From NCBI GenBank assembly GCA_964392065.1, contig CAYMOG010000048.1, forward strand, positions 1-9,199: 9,199 nt of DNA, written 5' to 3'. The DNA comes from JASBZA01 sp964392065. Lineage in GTDB: Bacteria; Bacillota; Clostridia; Saccharofermentanales; Fastidiosipilaceae. Numbering within the stretch: the first letter of the stretch is position 1; the number at the start of each line of letters is the position of its first letter. Below the pieces are notes generated by a model. It was not told the DNA's origin. It made no database searches and worked only from the letters and a program-made list of their open reading frames with translations. This document shows positions 1 to 5,487 of the stretch, piece by piece. The translations under genes were made by a program, and so were the position numbers.

Positions 1-102
1 TCGCAAATCCCTGCCACTAGATAACTTGATATATTTACCCTCCCTGGCACGAATTTACGTTTGTGCGGGGGATACCAAGAAATATCGCAAATTCCTGCCA
101 CC
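1..102. repeat. Cluster of short imperfect repeats, consensus TCGCAAATTCCTGCCAC
   Basis: Two direct copies are seen, at 1-17 (TCGCAAATCCCTGCCAC) and 85-101 (TCGCAAATTCCTGCCAC), which differ at one base. Between them, at 45-59, lies an inverted diverged copy (TGGCACGAATTTACG) matching 13 of 15 bases of the reverse complement. The inverted copy could pair with either flanking copy to form a hairpin. No ORF covers this stretch. A fourth copy, inverted, is at 9046-9063. The arrangement resembles a small dispersed palindromic repeat family, but its extent to the left is cut by the window edge. Confidence 0.55.
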
Positions 103-128
103 TAGAGTTATCAAACATAAGATGAGAT

Positions 129-145
129 AAAAATTCAGAATTTTT
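129..145. repeat. Perfect dyad AAAAATT-CAG-AATTTTT upstream of flavodoxin gene
   Basis: This is an inverted repeat with 7-bp arms and a 3-nt centre, ending 3 nt before the putative -35 element at 148-153. It could be an operator or an AT-rich UP-like element. On RNA it would be a weak A/U hairpin, so it might instead belong to the end of an upstream transcript. Confidence 0.4.
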
Positions 146-147
146 AA

Positions 148-175
148 TCGAGACGCTACATGATTTTAGTATGAT
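148..175 (+). promoter_or_regulatory. Putative sigma-A-type promoter for the flavodoxin gene
   Basis: A -35-like TCGAGA (148-153) and a -10-like TATGAT (170-175) are separated by 16 nt. This would start transcription near 182, about 20 nt before the ATG, with the ribosome binding site GAGGTG at 193-198. The -35 matches only 4 of 6 consensus bases. Confidence 0.45.
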
Positions 176-202
176 AGTTATACGGACTTAGTGAGGTGAA
201 TT

Positions 203-751
203 ATGCATAAGGGAATTGTTTTATATCAATCGAAGTATGGATCTTCTGAGAAGTATGCAAGGCAATTAGCACACACAATAAATTATGAGCTTCGTAATCT
301 CAAGGAGACCAAAATTGAAGATCTGCTCGACAATGCAGACCACAAGTATCAAACAATCATTTTATGTGGAGGCATATATGCTTCGGGAGTTGCAGGACTT
401 CAGTTCATTCGTAAGCATATGGTTAATCTTAATAATAAACGACTGGCGGTTTTAGCAGTAGGAGCCAGTCCATATAATAAAACGGCTTTAGAGCAGCTCA
501 AAGCGAGACATTTTCATGGGGCGTTAGAGGAGATACCGCTTTTTTATGGCAGAGGATCATGGATAATGGAGGAAATGACCATAGTAGATAGAACGCTCTG
601 TCGTTTGCTCATAAGACATCTCTCTAAGAAGGAGCGTAGTGCCTATGAACCTTGGGAAGAAGCACTTATGTCTTCTGTGGGTCACTCTACAGATTGGGTG
701 GATTTCCGCTATCTTGATCCTATTATCGAATATTTGCAAGGCTGTCACTAA
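203..751 (+). CDS. Flavodoxin-domain protein (HemG-like fold)
   Basis: This 182-residue soluble protein has a flavodoxin-like N-terminal half. The sequence shows a first beta strand (IVLYQS, residues 5-10) running into a Ser/Gly-rich phosphate loop (KYGSSEKYAR, 11-20) that in flavodoxins holds FMN phosphate. It also has a second nucleotide-contact region (GGIYASGVAG, 56-65) and a third strand ending AVGASP (85-90). The C-terminal part, with IPLFYGRGSW (111-120) and a basic amphipathic region, resembles the Flavodoxin_5 family that includes menaquinone-dependent protoporphyrinogen oxidase HemG. Bacillota members usually carry no heme genes beside them and have unknown redox partners. A GAGGTG ribosome binding site ends 4 nt before the start. 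It appears to be transcribed alone; no haem or electron-transfer gene is adjacent. The family is clear, the substrate is not. Confidence 0.85.
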   Translation: MHKGIVLYQSKYGSSEKYARQLAHTINYELRNLKETKIEDLLDNADHKYQTIILCGGIYASGVAGLQFIRKHMVNLNNKRLAVLAVGASPYNKTALEQLKARHFHGALEEIPLFYGRGSWIMEEMTIVDRTLCRLLIRHLSKKERSAYEPWEEALMSSVGHSTDWVDFRYLDPIIEYLQGCH

Positions 752-766
752 GAGGTAATTTCTGTT

Positions 767-910
767 ATGAACCAAGAAACTTATTTACGACATTCGACTA
801 GAGTCAGCGCGCTCAGTTATCAGAAGACAATCCACACAAGTCTTCCTAGTAAAGCGACACCTGTCCACGGGACTACGCATCGGTACCTGCTTGTGGCGCA
901 GAAATTGTAG
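767..910 (+). CDS. Possible small ORF, 47 aa, unknown
   Basis: This ORF begins ATG AAC CAA GAA and ends at TAG 908-910. A GAGGT lies 10 nt before the ATG, a rather long spacing, and immediately follows the stop codon of the flavodoxin gene, so coupled translation is possible. The product is basic and rich in His, Ser and Thr (for example TPVHGTTHRYLLVAQKL at the C-terminus), with no membrane segment and no motif I recognise. The same DNA has hairpin potential, so it may be a structured RNA or plain intergenic sequence instead. Confidence 0.2.
   Translation: MNQETYLRHSTRVSALSYQKTIHTSLPSKATPVHGTTHRYLLVAQKL
835..895 (+). other. Hairpin-forming, GC-richer segment between flavodoxin and sulfatase genes
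   Basis: CACAAG (835-840) is complementary to CTTGTG (890-895). Inside lies a short hairpin GTCC-ACG-GGAC (863-873). The segment is visibly richer in G and C than the AT-rich flanks. It could be a small structured RNA or a leader element, but no T-run follows it, so it is not a canonical terminator. Confidence 0.25.
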
Positions 911-912
911 AG

Positions 913-951
913 AGAACGTTTTAAGTTCTGTAATATATAGAGGATTATAAT
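913..951 (+). promoter_or_regulatory. Putative sulfatase promoter with overlapping dyad
   Basis: A perfect -10 hexamer TATAAT is at 946-951. At 17-nt spacing the -35 position (923-928, AAGTTC) is poor and lies inside the inverted repeat AGAAC-N7-GTTCT (913-929). A weak -35 overlapped by a dyad suggests an activator or repressor site. Transcription would start near 958, leaving a leader of only about 15 nt before the ATG. Confidence 0.45.
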
Positions 952-972
952 AGCATCAATAATAGGAATGGG

Positions 973-2613
973 ATGCTAAGGATGAAGAAACAACCGAATG
1001 TGATTTTGATGTTTGTAGACGATTTAGGGATTGGAGATGTGTCGGCATTTAATCCAGAAGCGCAGTTTAAGACGCGTAATATTGACCGTTTGGCGGCGAG
1101 AGGGATGCGTTTCGAAGATTCCCATGCGACGTCTGCCCTGTGTACGCCTTCTCGCTATGGCCTTCTTACAGGGCGCTATAACTGGAGGTCTCGGTTGAAG
1201 AGTTCTGTTCTTCCTGGGGATTCGGAAGCACTGATAGAGAAGGGGCGCCGTACATTGGCTCACTTGTTCCAGGATCAGGGTTATCGAACGGCTGCTGTAG
1301 GGAAGTGGCACTTAGGCCTCGATTGGGCACTTAAGCCTGAAAAAGATTATAAGGCGTACCACGTAGATCCATCCCAATATCAGGATCCGAAATACCAGAA
1401 AGGCCGTAAGCATCGGTTCGGAAATGGGAGTTACGATCCGCCTGTGCGGGGAACTGACATCGATTACAGTAAGCCTATAAGTTATGGGCCTAATCAGCTA
1501 GGATTCGATTACTTCTTCGGGACGCCTGCTTCGACCGACCAGGGCCCCTTCGTGTATGTTGAAAACGATAGGGTAGTGGATCCGCCCACGATGTTAACGG
1601 GTACAGAAGTACTAGATCGCTGGAGTGCAACGATGCAGAGGTCTTGGGAGTTGGGTGTCACTTCGCCTGAGGTGAGCCCTTATCAAATTCCAGTGGACAT
1701 GCAAAACAAAGTAATGGAGCTACTTGAAGACTTCACGCAAGAGGAGAAGCCCTTTTTCTTATATTATCCTTGCCATCTAGTCCATGGTGCCTTGCTTCCT
1801 AGAGAAGAATTCGAAGGCACTTCCGGTGTAGGTATTTATGGTGATTTCGTCTTACAGTTGGATTCTTATGTGGGAGAAATCATAGATTTCTTAGATAAGA
1901 AAGGTATTTTTGACGATACAGTCTTCATATTCACTTCGGATAATGGTGTGTCTGGAGTGGCGGACTTGGAGCATTTGCGTAACCTAGGTCATGACTCTTC
2001 TGCAGGCTACCGTGGGCACAAAATGTATATCTGGGAAGGTGGACATAGAGAACCAACCATTGTCTCTTATCCTCAGATGATTGAAGCCGGTTCGGTGAGT
2101 TCGCAGATGGTTTGCCATGCAGACTTTTATAGAAGTTTTGCCGATTTTTTTGGTGTTTCGCTAGAGGACACGGAGGCGGAGGATTCGGTGTCGAATGTGA
2201 AGCTTTGGGCAGGGGAGGATGAGCCAGTAAGAGAAGATATGGTGCATTCTTCTGGGAGTGGTGGACTATCGATTCGCCAGGGCAAGTGGAAGTTGATCTT
2301 CGTTGAAGGTGGTGGAGCGGTCCCGCTTGATTGGGAGAATGAAGCGTCATTACGTACAATTTTCCGGCCTACTGAACTCTATAATTTGGAGGAAGATTGG
2401 CAAGAACAAAATAATGTCATCAATGACCATCCGGATAGGGTTCAGGAATTGCAGGCACTCTTAAGTAAGTATATTCGAGAGGGGCGGTCAACGCCTGGCC
2501 TGCCCCAGCGAAATCAAGGAGACTTACCTTACAAGCGCTGGTCTCAGCTCTTGTGGATGGACGACTATAATGAGGTACTTGAGGAACTCGATTATGGCAA
2601 GGACCAAGAGTAA
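973..2613 (+). CDS. Arylsulfatase-family sulfatase, Cys-type, cytoplasmic
   Basis: This is a 546-residue member of the sulfatase/alkaline-phosphatase superfamily, which hydrolyses sulfate esters using a formylglycine made from an active-site Cys. The set of active-site residues looks complete: metal ligands Asp16-Asp17 (FVDDLG), the sulfatase signature at 57-68 (CTPSRYGLLTGR, Cys57 to be modified), GKWHLG at 110-115, His271 (HLVHG), Asp323-Asn324 (TSDNG) and Lys350 (YRGHK). No signal peptide or membrane segment is present, so it should act in the cytoplasm on imported or internal sulfated compounds. A Cys-type enzyme of this kind needs the radical-SAM maturase anSME, which is not encoded here. 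The start at 973 has AGGA 5 nt upstream; the ATG at 982 is an alternative but too far from it. It overlaps the next gene. The substrate, sugar or aryl sulfate, cannot be told. Confidence 0.92.
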   Translation: MLRMKKQPNVILMFVDDLGIGDVSAFNPEAQFKTRNIDRLAARGMRFEDSHATSALCTPSRYGLLTGRYNWRSRLKSSVLPGDSEALIEKGRRTLAHLFQDQGYRTAAVGKWHLGLDWALKPEKDYKAYHVDPSQYQDPKYQKGRKHRFGNGSYDPPVRGTDIDYSKPISYGPNQLGFDYFFGTPASTDQGPFVYVENDRVVDPPTMLTGTEVLDRWSATMQRSWELGVTSPEVSPYQIPVDMQNKVMELLEDFTQEEKPFFLYYPCHLVHGALLPREEFEGTSGVGIYGDFVLQLDSYVGEIIDFLDKKGIFDDTVFIFTSDNGVSGVADLEHLRNLGHDSSAGYRGHKMYIWEGGHREPTIVSYPQMIEAGSVSSQMVCHADFYRSFADFFGVSLEDTEAEDSVSNVKLWAGEDEPVREDMVHSSGSGGLSIRQGKWKLIFVEGGGAVPLDWENEASLRTIFRPTELYNLEEDWQEQNNVINDHPDRVQELQALLSKYIREGRSTPGLPQRNQGDLPYKRWSQLLWMDDYNEVLEELDYGKDQE

Positions 2614-3436
2614 GCGTATTATCTTTTATAGCCTAATAGGGCTAGTCCTTGCTCTAGTCGTTTTCTTGCTAATCGGACTGCAAAATGACCTGTCTCGAAC
2701 GGAATATAAACTTGATGCACCCGCCATTACGAAACCGATCCGCATTGCTATCCTTACGGATCTACACGGCCAAGCCTATGGCTTGCAGCAGAAGGATTTA
2801 CTTGCCGAAGTTGAAGCAGGGAACCCTGACCTGCTCTTACTCGTTGGCGATATAATCGATGAGAACATGCCAGAAGAGCCCGCGTGGACTGCTATGCAGA
2901 ACTTGTCCTTGCGCTATCCGACCTATTACGTAAGTGGAAACCACGAAATCTGGACAGGAGACGTTGAGCGTATCAAGGCCGAAATCCGGGCACTAGGCAT
3001 AGAAGTCTTAGAAGGCGATGTACATACACGCACCATCCATGGCCAAAGCCTCACCCTCCTAGGTCTCGATGACCCCGACATCTCAGAAGAAATCTATTAT
3101 GCACAAATCCAGGAAATCGAAGCACAACTCCCACGGTCCGAACGAAGTGACTTCACTATTCTCTTATCCCATCGTCCGGAAGAGGTCTTCGGCATGGATT
3201 CGCTCGATTTCGACTTAGCCATTGCAGGCCATGCCCATGGCGGGCAATGGAGAATTCCAGGGATTCTACCGGGCCTCTTCTCACCGAACCAGGGGATGTT
3301 TCCCGACTATACTTCCGGTTTCTACGAAGTGGGGAAGGGTAAAAAACTCTTAGTAAGTAGGGGGCTAAGTAAGGACTCCACCCGCGTCCCCAGAATCTAT
3401 AATCCACCAGAGATTCTCTTGTTAGAAATCTATTAG
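2594..3436 (+). CDS. Membrane-anchored calcineurin-like metallophosphoesterase (YkuE/YaeI-like)
   Basis: This 280-residue dimetal phosphoesterase has an N-terminal membrane anchor (about residues 8-29, FYSLIGLVLALVVFLLIGL, after a basic RTKSKR), which should place the catalytic domain outside the membrane. The family motifs are in order: TDLHG (Asp56, His58), VGDIID (Asp86), GNHE (Asn116-His117), LSHRPE (His193) and GHAHGGQ (His213, His215). Relatives include YkuE and YaeI-type phosphodiesterases acting on lipid-linked or cell-envelope phosphates. I choose ATG 2594 because GAGGA (2581-2585) lies 8 nt upstream; the in-frame ATG at 2570 lacks a good site. With this start the gene overlaps the sulfatase by 20 nt, implying translational coupling. 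Its coding strand is pyrimidine-rich, unlike the sulfatase. The substrate is unknown. Confidence 0.9.
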   Translation: MARTKSKRIIFYSLIGLVLALVVFLLIGLQNDLSRTEYKLDAPAITKPIRIAILTDLHGQAYGLQQKDLLAEVEAGNPDLLLLVGDIIDENMPEEPAWTAMQNLSLRYPTYYVSGNHEIWTGDVERIKAEIRALGIEVLEGDVHTRTIHGQSLTLLGLDDPDISEEIYYAQIQEIEAQLPRSERSDFTILLSHRPEEVFGMDSLDFDLAIAGHAHGGQWRIPGILPGLFSPNQGMFPDYTSGFYEVGKGKKLLVSRGLSKDSTRVPRIYNPPEILLLEIY

Positions 3437-3443
3437 CATGAAT

Positions 3444-3479
3444 AACAAACGCCCATGGGCTTAGCCACGGGCGTTTGTT
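3444..3479. terminator. Bidirectional hairpin terminator between convergent genes
   Basis: The perfect 11-bp arms AACAAACGCCC (3444-3454) and GGGCGTTTGTT (3469-3479) enclose a partly self-complementary loop (TGGGC/GCCA). The outer part of each arm reads GTTTGTT on the exiting strand, giving a short U-rich tail both ways. It lies between the metallophosphoesterase stop (3436) and the stop of the opposing dehydrogenase gene (3510), so it probably serves both. Confidence 0.85.
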
Positions 3480-3509
3480 CTAGCGCAAGTTAAGTGTTCA
3501 GTTTACGAT

Positions 3510-4478
3510 TTAATCAATCTTCTGACGGTTCTCATCGTACTTATAGAAACCTTCTCCGGTTTCTACACCCTTTTTGCCCTCTGCAAGCATCTTCTCGTAA
3601 AGATCAACAATTTTACGGACATTGGACTCAGGATCTTCGTACTGAGGATAACTCTTATATAAATTATATGGAGTCACTAAGCCAATCATATCGAGTATTT
3701 CGAATGGCCCCATAGGGACACCTAGACTGATCTTCCAGGTTTTATCAATATCCTTGTAGTCGGCAACACCGGTCACCAATAATTCTTGTGCAGCATTCAA
3801 CAATGGGATAAGGAGTGAATTCAAGATGTATCCAGGGCGTTCCTTATTCAAGAGCACAGGAACCATACCGATTTCTTCTGTAAACGCCATCACCGCATCG
3901 CGAGAGGCTTCATCGGTTCCAGGATGCACCATCACTTCTCCTATATTCAAACGCCAAATCCGGTTCGCGAAATGCAAGTGCAAGTACTTCTCAGGTCGAC
4001 CCGTATCTTCTGCGAACGTACTAGGTAGCATTGTAGAAGAGTTACTTACCACAATGGTTTCTTCTGGCAAGTACTTAGCCAACTCCTGGAAGAACGCATG
4101 CTTCTCTTCCTTAATTTCGGCCATAGCTTCAATCACAATCTCCGCATCCGCCACAGCTTTCTCTAGGTCCGTTTCATACTTGATATTGGCATAAGCAGAT
4201 TCCACATTCTCTAGTAATGTGTCGATCTTCTCAGGTGTCAACTCTTGGAAATTATCCACGAGCCCTCTAGCATAGTCAGGTCTATCTTTTTCAAGCTCCT
4301 GCTTCATATTCTCTAACTCAGCTAAATAAGTCTTATACCACGTTTCTACTCTAGGCTTCGCCCGTTCAATAGAGTCTTCGCTTCTTAGCCAGAACGTCAC
4401 ATCCTTGCCTCTATAAGCGGATTGAAAACCAATTTGGCTCCCTAATACTCCAGCGCCAGCGACCACGACTTTCTTCAT
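3510..4478 (-). CDS. 3-hydroxyacyl-CoA dehydrogenase family NAD-dependent oxidoreductase
   Basis: This 322-residue protein has the full two-domain layout of the short 3-hydroxyacyl-CoA dehydrogenases. The Rossmann domain opens with VVVAGAGVLGSQIG (residues 4-17). IEAMAE (117-122) carries the Glu that pairs with catalytic His169 in LHLHFANRIW, and SNSST is at 145-149. The C-terminal helical dimerisation domain starts near residue 190, with PGYILNSLLIPLLNAA (215-230) and the terminal GEGFYKYD. The usual HFFNP after the catalytic His is HFANR here, and a long charged insert (about 34-95) follows the nucleotide-binding strand. Both suggest a 3-hydroxy-acid or hydroxyacyl dehydrogenase not necessarily used in beta-oxidation. 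No thiolase or enoyl-CoA hydratase is adjacent, so the substrate is uncertain. GGAGG stands 8 nt before the ATG. The gene appears monocistronic. Confidence 0.88.
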   Translation of the reverse strand: MKKVVVAGAGVLGSQIGFQSAYRGKDVTFWLRSEDSIERAKPRVETWYKTYLAELENMKQELEKDRPDYARGLVDNFQELTPEKIDTLLENVESAYANIKYETDLEKAVADAEIVIEAMAEIKEEKHAFFQELAKYLPEETIVVSNSSTMLPSTFAEDTGRPEKYLHLHFANRIWRLNIGEVMVHPGTDEASRDAVMAFTEEIGMVPVLLNKERPGYILNSLLIPLLNAAQELLVTGVADYKDIDKTWKISLGVPMGPFEILDMIGLVTPYNLYKSYPQYEDPESNVRKIVDLYEKMLAEGKKGVETGEGFYKYDENRQKID

Positions 4479-4529
4479 AATCTATACCTCCGTAAATTTA
4501 CCTCTTATGTAGGTAATGCGTTACTTTAA

Positions 4530-4568
4530 ATTATAGGCTTACTGATGCTCTCTATTGTTAAAGAATAG
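4530..4568 (-). promoter_or_regulatory. Putative promoter and operator for the hydroxyacyl-CoA dehydrogenase gene
   Basis: On the minus strand a perfect TATAAT (4535-4530) is preceded by TTAACA (4561-4556) at a long 20-nt spacing. The -35 region is covered by a 17-nt near-perfect dyad, CTATTGTTAAAGAATAG (4552-4568), with seven of eight base pairs matching around a central A. A repressor binding there would block transcription of the dehydrogenase. Confidence 0.45.
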
Positions 4569-4869
4569 TAAAGGGTTGTGCGTGGAATAGGCTAATGCTC
4601 TTGCTGAATTAGGTTATATGTAGTGAAGAATTTTTAAGTTATGTATTTAAATTGAAATAGGGATGTAGATGTTGAGCAATTAAATAAGCAGTATTCTCTT
4701 GAGACATTTTAAGTTGTTTTATAAAGACCAATAATTTATATGCGTTTCCTCGCCACACTCCCGCAAATAATTATTCATTAACCGGACAAGTAATCTGTTC
4801 GATATGTAAGAAGCGATTCGGTCTGAATTGTGCGTTTGCACAGAGATTAAAAACTTAATAGCATTTGTG
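4569..4869. other. AT-rich gene-free stretch
   Basis: No ORF of useful length, no recognisable RNA gene and no convincing promoter is seen here. Minor structures are a hairpin TGTGC-GTTT-GCACA near 4839-4852 and a weak resemblance to the left-edge repeat (TTCCTCGCCAC at 4746-4756 and CGCAAAT at 4762-4768), which may be chance. Confidence 0.5.
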
Positions 4870-4898
4870 TTGACAATATTGCCTATAGGGTTCATAAT
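4870..4898 (+). promoter_or_regulatory. Near-consensus sigma-A promoter driving an orphan transcript
   Basis: A perfect -35 TTGACA (4870-4875) and CATAAT (4893-4898, 5 of 6 consensus) are separated by the optimal 17 nt. This is the best promoter in the window, yet no recognisable plus-strand gene lies downstream before the terminator at 5439-5472. Transcription should start near 4905. Confidence 0.75.
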
Positions 4899-5043
4899 GA
4901 AATCAAGCTCCAGGGAATACCAAGAAGGTTAGAACCTAGATAAGCTTGACACCGTACATTGAAAAAACGGAAACGATTAGAGCAATACACTTTTACAGGA
5001 ACTACTAGCTTTATTTTTTAGCTAAAGAGAAACGAAGGTGTAG

Positions 5044-5196
5044 ATGGAAACGAAGCATTCCGGAAACGATAGTATTTATACTAGATACAGGAAGAATTGC
5101 AGAAACAGATATCAATCACTAGAAACAAGAACCGTAGAGATTTATTCTTTAAGAGAAGCTCAGATCAGACCCTATAGTGAAGGCTACGATGTTTGA
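5044..5196 (+). CDS. Possible small ORF, 50 aa, unknown
   Basis: ATG METKHSGNDS opens a basic, polar 50-residue reading frame ending at TGA 5194-5196. AAGG (5035-5038) lies 5 nt upstream as a possible ribosome binding site. No membrane segment or known motif is present. It overlaps the next small ORF by 8 nt in a different frame, which may mean translational coupling or one decayed, frameshifted gene. Confidence 0.2.
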   Translation: METKHSGNDSIYTRYRKNCRNRYQSLETRTVEIYSLREAQIRPYSEGYDV

Positions 5197-5293
5197 GTCC
5201 ATATTAGTAAGAGAAAGTGGAAGATCTGAACATTTGGAATTATTACGAGAAGCCAGCACAATGCTAAACGAACGATATCTTATATTAATTTAG
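5189..5293 (+). CDS. Possible small ORF, 34 aa, or C-terminal remnant of a decayed gene
   Basis: The peptide starts MFESILVRESGRSEHLELL and reads like a genuine amphipathic helical protein. AAGG (5180-5183) is 5 nt before the ATG. Reading the same frame upstream from about 4958 gives more protein-like stretches (for example SIPETIVFILDTGRIAETD) interrupted by several stop codons, which suggests a pseudogene. I recognise no family. Confidence 0.2.
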   Translation: MFESILVRESGRSEHLELLREASTMLNERYLILI

Positions 5294-5317
5294 TCTGTAA
5301 GAAGAAGAAAGTAAAAA

Positions 5318-5383
5318 ATGATTCGCATCGTAAAGAGCTATATGGTAGGAAAACATAAAATAATCGTTGTGAAAGTCAAGTGA
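5318..5383 (+). CDS. Very short ORF, 21 aa, doubtful
   Basis: The peptide MIRIVKSYMVGKHKIIVVKVK is strongly basic, with alternating hydrophobic residues. Upstream is only an A/G-rich stretch without a clear ribosome binding site. It is listed because it lies within the orphan transcript; it is most likely chance. Confidence 0.1.
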   Translation: MIRIVKSYMVGKHKIIVVKVK

Positions 5384-5438
5384 ATATTTATGGGAAAGAC
5401 GAAATCGGGTTCGCTGGAGCGTTTTTTTGCTCAAATTT

Positions 5439-5472
5439 AAGAGGGAAGCAGTATACTATCTGCCTCCCTCTT
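5439..5472. terminator. Bidirectional terminator between the orphan transcript and the PRT-like gene
   Basis: AAGAGGGA (5439-5446) pairs with TCCCTCTT (5465-5472) and, after one mismatch, GCAG (5448-5451) pairs with CTGC (5460-5463) around an 8-nt loop. On the plus strand the stem runs into TTTT (5471-5474), and on the minus strand into TTAAATTT. The minus-strand stop codon of the phosphoribosyltransferase-like gene is only about 15 nt away, so the hairpin ends that operon as well. Confidence 0.85.
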
Positions 5473-5487
5473 TTGCGTTTTCTACAT

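Larger units (their letters stand above)
4905..5475 (+). ncRNA. Candidate orphan transcript, about 570 nt, unknown class
   Basis: The unit is bounded by a strong promoter ending at 4898 and a strong terminator hairpin at 5439-5472. Its predicted 5' end folds: TCAAGCT (4903-4909) pairs with AGCTTGA (4943-4949) around an inner hairpin AGGT-TAGA-ACCT (4926-4937). A second dyad TAGCT...AGCTA lies near 5006-5024. GAAACGA occurs four times (4970, 5029, 5047, 5063). It lacks the landmarks I would expect of tmRNA, RNase P RNA or a T-box leader, and the next gene faces the other way, so it is not a leader for a downstream gene. Alternatives are a small-protein mRNA (see the 50- and 34-codon ORFs) or a decayed gene. 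No known RNA family is recognised. Confidence 0.35.

Noticed and set aside
68..80. ATACCAAGAA shared with 4917-4926 in the orphan transcript
   Set aside because: It is a single 10-nt identity without flanking similarity. Too short to claim a repeat.
1931..2359. 142-codon minus-strand ORF inside the sulfatase gene
   Set aside because: It is Pro/His/Ser-rich, antisense to a clear sulfatase coding region, and lacks a ribosome binding site. It is a typical antisense shadow.
3826..4194. 122-codon plus-strand ORF inside the dehydrogenase gene
   Set aside because: It is antisense to a conserved enzyme, Ser/Ala-rich by codon mirroring, and unsupported by any signal.
4741..4768. A further copy of the left-edge repeat
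   Set aside because: Only two separated fragments match (TTCCTCGCCAC and CGCAAAT), in a different order and with an insertion. This is compatible with chance.
4905..4950. Possible T-box or other riboswitch leader at the start of the orphan transcript
   Set aside because: The AGGTTAGAACC hairpin is superficially similar to riboswitch stems, but the conserved T-box sequence is absent and no plus-strand gene follows within the transcript.
5412..5430. Terminator-like CGCTGGAGCG followed by seven T
   Set aside because: The stem can be only 3 bp with a tetraloop. The T-run is striking, but the much stronger hairpin at 5439-5472 is the likely terminator.
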